Below, in pieces: positions 46,250 to 56,486 of a stretch of DNA of 64,000 bases (the first letter of the stretch is position 1; each line of letters starts with the position of its first letter). The notes beneath the pieces were generated by a model. That model saw only the letters and a program-made list of their open reading frames with translations. It did not search any database and was not told where the DNA came from. The stretch spans positions 62,001-126,000 of the forward strand of contig JAFISE010000036.1 of assembly GCA_022560025.1 (NCBI GenBank). Reading direction: 5' to 3'. A program made the translations under genes and the position numbers. The stretch comes from Stagonosporopsis chrysanthemi. Taxonomy: Eukaryota > Ascomycota > Dothideomycetes > Pleosporales > Didymellaceae.

Positions 46250-46842
46250 GTTGGGAGCTGTGTTGCGATAGAGCTGCGGAGGTGGAGCTTTGAGGCCGAA
46301 CAGAACTTCTGAGCGCAGGCGCGTTCGAGCTTGGCAGATCTACAGACAACTGCGCACGGTCCACGTTCATATTCACACACGGAGGCCGCCTGTTAGAGGA
46401 CAAGGACAGCACTAGTTCCAAATATACTAGGTTCGCTTTGCTAGATAACTCTTGACAATGGCATTGTTTGATGCAGTGACTTTTACGGGTTCTTCTCATA
46501 TGCTGACCACGATGACGCTGGATACGCGGGCTGCAGCTGTAAATAGTTCTCGTTTCCCTTTCGAGAGATAGCGTTGCGCGGGAGAGCCAGCTGTACTTTC
46601 TCCCGGAGCCCCAGTGCTAAGTAAGGACAGGGTACTTGATCTTCTGTGGCCCCCTGGCGCTGCTCATAACCATTGCGCGCCCTCTTTCCGGCATTGGCTG
46701 ACCCTCCCTTCTTACTCTCATTAAGACTCGTTGTTCTTACTGGGAGCTGACAGGTGTTCTCCCACCACTTTACTGAGGCTCTTCACAGTAGCGTCAGCCC
46801 ACATCTAGTCAAAACCGCGATTCCTTAGAGCCGCCCGCCGCC
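46250..46842. other. Divergent promoter, about 590 bp (SF3A1 / PMT)
   Basis: This stretch separates two divergently transcribed housekeeping genes. Pyrimidine-rich stretches run toward the PMT ATG, as is common in fungal promoters. No gene was seen. Confidence 0.5.
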
Positions 46843-49800
46843 ATGGCGAACCGCACGGCATCGAACCAGTACCTGGGCGAAAAGCCGCAATCGCGCCGTT
46901 CAGGTAAATCCCTCTCGCGCTCGCCGGCACGATCGCCAGCGCGATCGCCCGCGACAAATGGACAGAAGCAACAGCAGAAGGCGCAAGCAGTCCTGGGCTA
47001 CCAGTCTGAGGGCGTGCAAGACCATGACATCTTCAGCCTCCCAGGCTCCGATTGGCAGCTGTTGGCTCTCTTAACAGTCGTTGCAACTGTTGTGCGTCTG
47101 TTCAGGATAGCCCAGCCCAGCAGCGTTGTCTTTGACGAAGTCCAGTATGTCTTCCAGACCGGCATATGAATATTCGCTGACATTGCGGCCCCAGCTTCGG
47201 CGGCTTCGCGACCAAGTACATCAAGGGCAAGTTCTTCATGGACGTTCACCCGCCGCTTGCAAAGATGCTCATCGCTCTGACGGGCTGGTTGGGTGGCTTT
47301 AATGGCGACTTTGACTTCAAGGACATTGGCAAGGACTACTTGGAGCCCGGTGTGCCATATGTGACGATGCGTCTGTTCCCTGCTATTTGCGGTGTCCTGA
47401 CCATCCCTACTATGTTCTTGACTCTCAAGGCCGCCGGCTGCCGTACTACCACTGCAGCGCTGGGAGCAGGTCTTGTCATTTTTGGTAAGAACGCACCAGC
47501 TCTCGAGATCGGACACATGCTGACACTAGACAGACAATGCGCTGACTACTCAGTCGCGCCTTATCCTCCTCGACTCACCTCTTATCATCTTCACCGCATT
47601 CACCGCACTCGCCTGGACAGCCTTTACGAACCAGCACGAACAGGGTCCGAAGAAGGCTTTCCAGCCCACGTGGTGGTTCTGGCTGGCAGCTACTGGCTTT
47701 GGTCTCGGAGCCACTGCCAGCGTGAAATGGGTTGGACTCTTCACAATTGCTTGGGTCGGCAGCTTGACACTTGTGCAACTCTGGGTTCTGCTTGGAGACA
47801 CCAGGACTGTCACTCCTCGCTTGTGGTTTAAGCACTTCTTCGCCCGTCTGTTCTGTCTGGTCGTTATTCCCATCTCTTTCTACATGGCCATGTTCGCGAT
47901 CCACTTCGTCTGCCTGGTTAACCCGGGTGACGGTGATGGTTTCATGTCCTCCGAGTTCCAGGCTACCTTGAACTCCAAGGGTATGCAGGATGTTCCTGCT
48001 GATGTCGCCTTCGGAAGCCGTGTCTCGCTCCGTCACTGGAACACACAGGGTGGCTACCTACACTCCCACAGCCACATGTATCCGACTGGTAGCAAGCAGC
48101 AACAGATCACTCTCTATCCCCACAAGGACGAGAACAACATTTGGATTATGGAAAACCAGACTCTGCCGATCATGCCAGAGACTTACACTGGTCCCAATCT
48201 GACCAGCCCGAAGGCGTGGGACGACCTTGGCCCCCACAATGTCGAGGACGGATCTGTCGTCAGGCTCTACCACATCACCACCAACCGACGTCTACACTCT
48301 CACGATGTTCGTGCTCCTGTCACCGAGGCTGACTGGCAAAACGAAGTCTCTGCCTACGGCTACGACGGTTTCGAGGGAGACGCGAACGATCTGTTCCGCA
48401 TTGAGATTGTCAAGAAGCAGTCAGACGGAGAGGTGGCCAAGAAGCGCGTCCGAACCATTCAGACTAAGTTCAGGCTTGTTCATGTTATGACAGGTTGCGT
48501 CCTCTTCTCGCACAAGGTCAAGCTTCCCGAATGGGGCTTCGAGCAGCAGGAAGTCACATGCGCCCGTGGAGGTACACTGCCAAACAGCATCTGGTACATT
48601 GAGGGCAACGTTCACCCTAAAATGAACGAGACAGCTGAGCGTGTCAACTACCGCAACCCTGGTTTCTTCGGCAAGTTCTGGGAGCTGCAGAAGGTCATGT
48701 GGAGGACTAACGCCGGGCTCACTGAGTCGCACGCCTGGGACTCACGACCACCGTCATGGCCTACACTTACACGCGGAATTAATTTTTGGGGCAAGAACAA
48801 CCGACAGATTTACTTAATAGGGAATGTGTTCATTTGGTGGACCTCGTCTGCCATGATTGCTCTCTACATCGTCGTCAAGGGTCTCGCCGTCCTCCGATGG
48901 CAGCGCGGTTTCCGTGACTACAACAATGTCAACTTCAAGCGTTTCGACTATGAAGTCGGCATGTCCATTCTGGGATGGGCTTTCCACTACTTCCCATTCT
49001 ATCTCATGGCACGCCAGCTGTTCTTGCACCACTATCTTCCAGCGCTCTACTTTGCCATCATGGCTTTCTGTCAGATGTACGACTTCGTTAGCTACCGCTT
49101 CGACATTTTTCGGATCAAGAGGACTCCCGCTATTGGTCAAGCGGCAGCTATCGGTATTCTCGCCATCGCCGTTACTGTCTTCACCATCTACGCTCCCCTC
49201 GCGTATGGTAACGCATGGACCAAGGGCCAGTGCAACAGCGTTAAGCTCTTCAAGACGTGGGATTGGGATTGCAATAACTTCTTCGACACAGTAAGCTTCA
49301 GCCTGTCACACATCTGACTCCAGTTAACATCCTGTAGTACGAGCAGTACAACGCCGCCCCGTCGATTTCTGCTGTGCCCTCATCTGCTGCTCCTCCCGCT
49401 CCGGCCCCTCCCGCCGCTGTGCCGAACGAGCAGAAGCAGCCCGTCCAGCAAGTGAAGAAGGATGAAGGCGAGGCAGCAGTCTCCCCTCCACCCGAGGGTG
49501 CGCCAGCAGTCCCCTCTGATCTACCCGTCGTCTCGAAAGAAGAGCGCGTTGAGTACCGCGACGAGCACGGCCGCATCCTCGACGAAGAGGAAGTCGCCGC
49601 CCTCGCCGATAAAGTCAGCTTCAAAACACGCTACGAGACACGAACACGCATCGTCGACGCTCAGGGCAATGAGATCTATGAGGGTCTTGTTGAGGCCCAC
49701 GAGCCGGCAGAGGAGCACGGCATCGCGCCCCCGCACCCAGATGTCGAAGGCCGCAACCCCGAGACCGAAGAGGCGGTCCAGGCAGCCCCGGCCAGCGAGC

Positions 49801-49916
49801 TCCCGCCTACGGTTGAGGCGGCCGAGGACCAGCAGAAGGAGAAGAGTGTTGAGCACGAGGCGAACGAGGCGAAGCCTGCTAGCGAGCAGCAGGCTGCTAC
49901 TCAGGAGACGGAGTAG
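46843..49916 (+). CDS. Protein O-mannosyltransferase, PMT2 subfamily
   Basis: Four exons (46843-47144, 47195-47484, 47534-49290, 49338-49916) give 975 aa; introns are 50, 49 and 47 bp. PMTs move mannose from dolichyl-phosphate-mannose to Ser/Thr of proteins entering the ER. The luminal loop after the first span has the essential acidic pair in VVFDEVHFGGFATKY, followed by FFMDVHPPLAKM. LDSPLIIFTAF and several further hydrophobic segments match the PMT fold. Three MIR repeats sit at about 350-530 (GYLHSHSHMYPTGSKQQQ, LHSHDV, VLFSHKVKLPEWGF). The subfamily call as PMT2 rests on the MIR region and is moderate. The last exon is unusual: a 193-residue Pro/Ala/Glu-rich tail past the final span, containing RVEYRDEHGRILDEEEVAAL. 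Divergent from SF3A1. Confidence 0.9.
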
Positions 49917-50299
49917 GGTTTCTTTTGTCCCCCGTTGTCCTCCCTTCTTTCTCCGTTCTGAGCATGGAGGGTAGATGACGGCACGTTGTGGAGTTGTCTC
50001 TCTTTTGTATGATATGTTAGCGTTGGCAAAGGCCATGGGCGCGTGGGAACGGGGCGGGACGGGTCAGGTCGAGCTGTGGCTGCGTTTCGCGCATCTGCTC
50101 ATTCATGTACACTCCCCACATCGAGTCTTTCAATACCATCTTCAAATGTCACGGCCTTCAGAGCAACCGCACTCCATACCGATCTTCAAAAAGCGTATAG
50201 ATTCAACAAAGAACTACCTCAGATGGCCCCCAATTCTGCAGGGCCCAGGACCAGCAACTCCCAAACGCCATCCCTTTTTATTGGCATTACACTGTCTAC
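49917..50299. other. Convergent 3' regions
   Basis: The 3' ends of the PMT and Nop7 genes face each other here. No gene seen. Confidence 0.5.
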
Positions 50300-52373
50300 C
50301 TAAATCGCCTCAGCAGCCGCCTTGGCCTTGTCCAGTTTGGCCCTCTTCCGCCTGAGCCCCTCAGCCTCTGTATCGCGCTTGTTAGCGCCGTACTCGATGC
50401 GCTTGAGCAGCTTCCGCTTCTTGTTGCTGAGCATCATCTTCTGGCGGTCGCGCTCCTCCTCCTCTGTCTTGCGCGCCTTGTTGGCCTTCTTGCGGATCGC
50501 GGCGTTCTGCTCCTTCTTGGTGGGCGCGGATTTCTTGAGCGGCTTGCCCGTGGCCTCGGCCTCGAGCTCGGCCTGGTGCTGCAGGCGCGCGGCTTCGCCT
50601 TCAGAGACGTCGGATTCGGCGTCCGACTCAAAGTCGGAGTCGGCGGCGGGAGCGGCGGAGGAGGAAGCATCTGAGTCCGAGTCGTCGTCGTCATCTGAGC
50701 CGTCCACGTCCATGCCCTCGCCGATCTCGACGGAGCCGTCGCGGTCGACAATGGCTTCCATGTCCTCGTCGTCGTCCTTCTGGTCGAATGTGTCCTCGTC
50801 GGCCTCGTCTTCGAATGCCTCGGCCTCACCCTCGGGCTGCTGTGCTGCGAGCGGCAAGTTGGGATCGTACTCGCCCTTCTTGGGCTTGACCCAGGGGCTC
50901 AGATGCGGAGGGAGCTCGGCGCCGGGGCCGTAGAGGTCAGGCCGGAGCAGCTTGCCCTGGTTGATAGAGTCCCATACCCACTGGGGCTGGACGTATGTGC
51001 GGCCGGGCATCATGGAGCGCGGCCATTGGGCCTTCGGTGCGCCGTCTTCGGTGTCGTTGGAAACCGGGGCAGCGGCGCCGTTAGCGAGGGACGGGCGGTC
51101 AATGATCTGGTGGGTGATGGAGGGGTCGGACTCGTTGGTTGTGAAAGCGCCGTCACCAAGGATCGAGTCCCAGCCGACGCGCTTGCAGCCGAAGGCTCGG
51201 AGAATGAACTCGAGGGATGCACGGGGGGTCTCGCGGGAGAGGTAGATTGTGAATGGTGTGAAGAGCGAACCGGCCTCAGCGCGGCTAGCCTGGGGCTGGG
51301 GTAGGACATCGCCATCCTGAGCTGTGGGCTCGAATTTATCGATACCTTCAGTCGCCTGTTCTTCATCGTCATCCTCGGCCGCGGCGACAATAGCGTCCGC
51401 GACCTCCTCGTCAACATCGCCTTCGGCTGCGATCCTGTCTGCAATAGCCTGTGCCTCAGGGTTGATCTCTGCGTCCTCATCGTCGCCGTTGGCGACACCG
51501 TTCGCGTTGATGCCCTTGCCCTCGAGCTGGAAAGCCGCAAGCTCACCACCCTGCTCGTCGCTCTTGGCATTGAACTTGGGAGGGTAGACGAGACCGACGG
51601 ACGTGTAGAGGCGGTAGTTGACAAAGCCAAGCAGTGTTGTGTAGAACTCGACGAATGTGCCCATGATCCTGAAGTCAATGTCTCCACCAGTGCGCTGCAC
51701 GAACCGGTAGGGCACCAGCCACAGGATGTCCTGACCCTGGATTGTGGCCTGGTAGTAGATGCCCTTGATGGACAGGAAGGACTTGCGCAGGGCGTGGGAG
51801 GTGATTACGTAGTGCTCGAACTCGCGCGTCAGGCGCTGGCAGAGGGCGATGGTCTTTGCTGGAATGTGCTCGCTGGAGGGCAGGTTGGCGAACAGGAAGA
51901 GCATGGAGAGGGCGTCGTCGAGGTCGCGCAGGGCGTCGACAAAGGTTGGGTAGCGCTCCTTGATGATGTGGTCAAGCTTGACCTTGGGCATCAGGTTCTT
52001 CTCGAGGCGCGCAGCATCGCCCGACTCGCCGCGACCGAGAGCGCGGCCAATCTTCTTTGCGACGGCCTTGTGCTCGCGGAACTTGGCCAGCAGCGGCTCA
52101 TGGAGCAGGTACTGGATGTCCTTGGTGTAGTAGAAGGTGGTGGCAGCAGTAGAGCCCTTGGATACCTTCTTCTTGTTGCGCGGCTCGCGGGGGTAGATTC
52201 CCTTGAAGATGCATAATCTTCTGAAGTCGGGGAGCGAAATCTGCAGCTTCTTCACGGCGCGAGTGCGGGTGATGTAGTTCTTCGCCGCACCAGAGGTGCC
52301 TGCCAGTATCAGTATGTGCGAGCATGCGAGTCGCGTGACCTGACTTACCCTTCTTCTTGGAGCGACCAGCCAT
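50300..52373 (-). CDS. NOP7: Pescadillo homologue, ribosome biogenesis
   Basis: Two exons, 52373-52349 and 52299-50300, give 674 aa; the 49-bp intron interrupts codon 9. Nop7/Pescadillo joins Erb1 and Ytm1 in the nucleolus for 27S pre-rRNA processing and 60S subunit assembly. The N-terminus (MAGRSKKKG, then [29 protein letters not shown]) and [18 protein letters not shown] are hallmark sequences of the pescadillo N-terminal domain (about 1-270). A single BRCT domain follows at about 345-465 ([30 protein letters not shown]). The C-terminal third is highly acidic with Asp/Glu/Ser runs and ends in a basic Lys/Arg-rich stretch containing [20 protein letters not shown]. An acidic insertion also lies between the N-terminal domain and the BRCT. 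Divergent from PIG-U, with 203 bp between start codons. Confidence 0.94.
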
Positions 52374-52576
52374 TTTGAGTCGAGTAGTGAGTTGCCTTGT
52401 CGTCAGAATCTCGAACTTTTGGCAGACCGGGACCAGAGATACTTTTTTTTGGAGTTAGGACGACTTGCCCGCCGCGCTAAAACGGCAGGGGTCCACTGCG
52501 GCGCCCGAACACCACCAGAGCTCCGCGACGCTGCGCCTGTCCGTCATGGCGCGTGCTGCCGCATAACACCACCAAG
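52374..52576. promoter_or_regulatory. Short bidirectional promoter (Nop7 / PIG-U)
   Basis: Only 203 bp separate the divergent start codons of the Nop7 and PIG-U genes. A T-run (about 52443-52450) lies near the Nop7 end and could act as a nucleosome-depleting dA:dT tract. Shared regulation is inferred. Confidence 0.5.
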
Positions 52577-54033
52577 ATGCCTGTCGACAAGCAGAGAGCA
52601 CTCCTGTATGGAGGTGCTGCTGCCCTGCGGCTGCTGCTGTCTACTGTCTTTCCCGGTCTGCCTACTCTGCTTGCTGGCCGCGTCGAGGTGTCCACTCCCG
52701 TAACAAGCTTCAAGAGATGTATGTTCCATCCGTTGCCAATTGCGATGAAGAAGACGATAAAGAAGAAGAAGGAGAAGAAGAGAGAGACGAGCCCATGCTG
52801 ACTCGACTTGCAGTGCAAGAGGGACTCTTTCTCTACACCCACAATGTCTCACCATACGACGGCGGGCTCTACCACCAGGCGCCCCTTCTGCTGCCTCTCT
52901 TCTCACTTCTACCGAACCCGTCCTACTACCCAATTGCGACCGACATTGTCTTCACCGCGGTGGATCTCTTGGGCGCGTCTGCCTTGGCTCAGATCGCCGA
53001 GAGTGGCTCGGCCGCTGTCTCCAGGCTGTTCTCGTCTTCGAGGAAGGAGCTACGGTGGAGCAGCGCTGCTGTTGCCGCAGGGCAGGTTACCTACCGCGTT
53101 CTACTAGACGTGTACTGATACTTGCCAGCTTTCTTTACAACCCGTTTACCATCCTGACATGCCTCGCCCGCTCGACCTCGGCTCTTACAAACATGTTCAT
53201 CCTGACAGCCATGGCTAAGGCATCCCAAGGAGCGAGCATTACCTTTATACTCGCGCTCTCGTTCGCTGCATACCTCGGCATGCATCCGATTCTGCTCTTC
53301 CCGCCGCTTCTCGTCCTTCTCTACGATGCTCGCACGGCGAAGACCAAGTCGACCCCCAAAGCATGGTCGTTCACAATCGCACACACAATCGGCTTGGCGG
53401 CTGTGAGTGGCGCGATTCTTTCAGCCTCTGCTCTTTTGACAGGATCCTGGGACTTCTTGGCGGCTACATATGGTGTGCGTCTCCTCTTGCCAGACCTCAC
53501 TCCAAATGTAGGGCTGTGGTGGTACTTCTTCATTGAAATGTTCGACTCCTTTCGCGAGTTCTTCCTTGGCGTCTTCTGGTTGCACGCAGCATCGTACATG
53601 CCTGGCCTTACCATTCGACTACACAAGCAGCCACTCTTTGTGGCCTGTACCTTGACGGGTATTTTTGCCGTCTTCACACCCTATCCCAGCATTGCAGATG
53701 CAGCGTTGTATCTGTCGTTGGTCCCGTTGTTCCGCCACCTGTTCCCTCGTAAGTCAAACACCAACATGCTTAAAACCCCATCTAACTTTCGTAGTCATGC
53801 GCTATACCTTTGTTGCGTCAGCGGCTGTGCTGTATGCATCTTTTCTCGGGCCGGCGTTTTATCATCTTTGGATCTACGCTGGCTCTGGAAATGCCAATTT
53901 TTTTTACGCAATTACTTTGGTATGGAGTTTGGGTCTTTCAATCATCATTGGAGACTCCTTGTTTGCCGCCTTACGGGACGAGCTGGATGTGGAGCGGCCT
54001 GAGCTGCAGGGCAAGGACGTCCGAAGGATATAG
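52577..54033 (+). CDS. GAB1: PIG-U/Gab1, GPI transamidase subunit
   Basis: Four exons (52577-52718, 52814-53054, 53108-53748, 53795-54033) give 420 aa in a consistent frame. PIG-U is a multispan ER membrane subunit of the GPI transamidase that attaches GPI anchors to proteins. The hallmark EGLFLYTHNVSPYDGGLYHQAPLLLPLF is split from exon 1 by a 95-bp intron that holds an Arg/Lys/Glu-coding purine tract. ASFLYNPFTILTCLARSTS and the FIEMFDSFREFFLGVFW segment are also family motifs. Intron 2 is the weak point: a GTGGAG donor at 53055 and TAG acceptor at 53107 give the best frame, but an alternative acceptor at 53128 would remove about seven residues. The C-terminus (GKDVRRI) is a normal end. Nothing suggests lost function. 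Confidence 0.85.
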
Positions 54034-54404
54034 AGGCCACCGCTACATTGCGTTGCACATAGACATGATATCTTCGGGAACCATCATCATTAGAAACCCC
54101 CATTTTATACCTACTCCAGCGCTCTGAGATGTGCAAGTTGACATTCGACAAGGACAACTAGAGTGACTACTGTCCTGCCTAATAACAAGCCTGCTAGTGA
54201 GTGTAAGCTTAACAAAAGTGCCCGCTGGAGTGCCCTTCACCTCGCCTAGCTGGCTCTTACTATAAACACTAAGCAACAGGAGCAGGCACTTTATTAGTAG
54301 TTCTTCTGCGCTTTGAACATTCTTGTGAGGGCACATAAAGAGCGCATCAGCACCTCTGTTGTTGTCTTCTCAGACACACTTCCACCTCACTAATTCAACT
54401 ACCA
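54034..54404. other. Intergenic, about 370 bp
   Basis: This stretch holds the 3' side of PIG-U and the promoter of the first small Lys-rich gene. Nothing else is seen. Confidence 0.5.
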
Positions 54405-55010
54405 ATGTCAATTCCATCCCACAGCGACCCGCTCAACAACATGACCGACCCAAATGACCTCACTCCGCGAGAGAACGAAGTACTCGCGCTTGCTTGGCAA
54501 TGCATGGAGTCCGAGCCCAAGGTTTGAGTCCCACTGGTGCTTCACACGCTGACACATACTGACACCACAATTCAGATCAACTTCGAGAAGCTCGGTCGTC
54601 TCGGTGGTGTAAGCATTCTAATCCGACATGTCTCGACTGTCCCACATTCCGCCACCGCTAACATCTCGCAGTACACTACAGGTTCAGCCAGCGTCACCTT
54701 CGGCAAGATCAGGCGCAAGCTCAAGGCCAAGGCAGCTGGCATGTCAGCACTTCCTGAAACCCCTAAGAAGGGAGCTGGTGGCAGACCCAAGACACCGAAG
54801 TCCACCAAGCGTGCCGCCGCCGAGGACTCTGCCGCCGCCGGCACTCCTAGCAAGAAGGGCAAGAAGGCGGTCAAGCCAACCAACGATGACGACGAGGAGT
54901 TCGTCAACTTCGCCATAAAGAAGGAGGAAGTTGCCGATGTCAACGGTAGAGCCGATGCTTTCTTCAAGGAGGCCATCGAGTACGCCGGCTTTGATGAAGA
55001 GAGCGTCTAG
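54405..55010 (+). CDS. Small Lys-rich protein, copy 1 of a tandem pair
   Basis: Three exons (54405-54521, 54576-54608, 54672-55010) give 162 aa; exon 2 has only 33 bp, and the first donor is the weak GTTTGA. The N-terminal 70 residues form a compact helical domain: LTPRENEVLALAWQCMESEPK, INFEKLGRLGG and YTTGSASVTFGKIRRKLKAKAAG. This resembles small fungal proteins with a Myb- or HTH-like fold in which the last helix carries the basic residues. The C-terminal region is a basic KTPKS/KKGKKA stretch followed by an acidic end (DDDEEFVNFAIKKEE), similar to histone H1 or chromatin-associated proteins. No exact family is named. The paralogue 402 bp downstream shares the domain, and at least the first intron position is conserved. 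Nuclear role inferred only. Confidence 0.75.
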
Positions 55011-55411
55011 GTTCGAGGTTACGATGGGCATTGGGCATTGGGCATCACTCGCAGTGCATTCACATAGCACTATGGTCTTCGCTTCATTCATGTCATGAGC
55101 TTGGGGACGGGAATTTGGCAGGCACAGTCCATTGATGCCGCACACTGCGCTACGAAACTCGGTACAAGTCTGATCTAATTGACTTGTTCACATCTCTGCT
55201 TTGCTTCCCACTGCTCGTTCTCGCCGTGATGCCCACTCGAGCTCACTATTGTCTTCTCTCACTCCGTCCCGTTAAGAAAGGCCATCCACTGCGCTCCACA
55301 GAATTCGTTCTTCTTCCATCACATACTCACGGCACCACCAGAAGCATTTCTCGCCAGACCACTACACCACACAATAGATCCGCACGCAAGATTCCCCCAC
55401 GCTCCACGATC
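55011..55411. other. Spacer between the tandem paralogues
   Basis: This 401-bp stretch holds the 3' side of copy 1 and the promoter of copy 2. No gene seen. Confidence 0.5.
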
Positions 55412-56120
55412 ATGCCAGCCTCCAAAATCACTCTCACAGCGCGCGAGAATGAAGTCCTAGCTCTGGCCTGGCAGTGCTTCACCACCGAGCCAAAGGTGCG
55501 CTCCCAGACGGCCTGCCCAATAGCTCACTTCCGCTCTGGTTAGCTAACGACGCCATGCAGGTCGACATCAACAAGCTCGCGAAGCTGACAGGCGGTATGT
55601 GCTCCCCACACCCTCTCTATTCAACCTTACACCTAAGAAACCGGTCACATCAGACCACCTCCTCGCGCTTGTCACGCAAGACCATGCTAACAAGTCCAGT
55701 GCGTCCCCCTCCCAATTCTTCTGCTTCAAAGCAAACAAGCAAGCAAGCAAACCACCCATCTCTCCACAAAATCCAACCCGAGCCCGCTCTCCCTCTTACA
55801 TACCCAGCCGCGTCGCTGACAGCCAAAACCAGTACACCCACTCCTCCGCCCTCACCACGCTGGGCAAGCTCCGGGTGCGAATCAAAGCTGCCTCTGCCGC
55901 CGACGCCAACGACACGCCCAACGACACCGCAACGTCTGCCGACTCCTCGTCTGCTGCCAAGGGCTCCGGCAGGAAGAAGCGCGCAGCTGGTGAGACTGCG
56001 GTCAAGGCACCACGCAAGAAGGCCAAGAAGGCTCTGATGGGCGAGGAGGAGATGGGGATGGAGGTGGAGGTGAATGGCGGCAAGGGCGAGGCCGAGGTCG
56101 AGGAGCAGGAGGAAATCTAG
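55412..56120 (+). CDS. Small Lys-rich protein, copy 2 of a tandem pair
   Basis: Exon 1 is 55412-55495 and exon 2 starts at 55561; the first intron (65 bp, GTGCGC donor, CTAAC branch, GCAG acceptor) sits at the same codon as in copy 1. The domain is recognisable: LTARENEVLALAWQCFTTEPK, VDINKLAKLTGG, then YTHSSALTTLGKLRVRIKAAS, about half identical to copy 1. The C-terminal tail differs, with KKRAAGETAVKAPRKKAKKA and a Glu/Gly/Val-rich end. The second splice is unresolved: the obvious GTATGT donor at 55595 leaves one base over, and no nearby acceptor restores the YTHSS frame. A 4-base microexon (55695-55698) with a final exon from 55823 would give 139 aa, but this is a guess. Coordinates between 55594 and 55830 are therefore approximate. 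Confidence 0.65.
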
Positions 56121-56486
56121 AGCGGTGAACAATGGAGTACGGAGGTGGGAGGTGCCTGGTAGTTTGAGCGGGAATGCTGGATTGATGGCCTTTGCGGCGA
56201 GGGAGGTTGAAGGTGTTCGGGAACCCAGCGACTGACATGCGGGCCGGCAGTGTGCTTTTTGCAGGCGTCTATCTGCTTTGCTGGGAGTTAAACGAAATGC
56301 ATAGATCATTTGAGAAGAAATGACATGGGGCGTGCAGTAGTGTGGCAGCTTCATTTTTCGTTCCAACCCCTCTTCAAGCTATCTACAGAAATGAAATATA
56401 TCTCCAAAAGTCCGCAACGCTATCAACACCCATACATGCTCAGTACATCGCTTTCAACAATCCCACAGCGTATGGTGCTTTCTTTC
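56121..56486. other. Convergent 3' regions, about 370 bp
   Basis: Lys-rich copy 2 and the Mds3-like gene converge here. No gene seen. Confidence 0.5.

Noticed and set aside
46843..54033. ER protein-modification gene cluster (PMT with PIG-U)
   Set aside because: Nop7 lies between and the genes differ in orientation; this looks like chance proximity, not a functional cluster.
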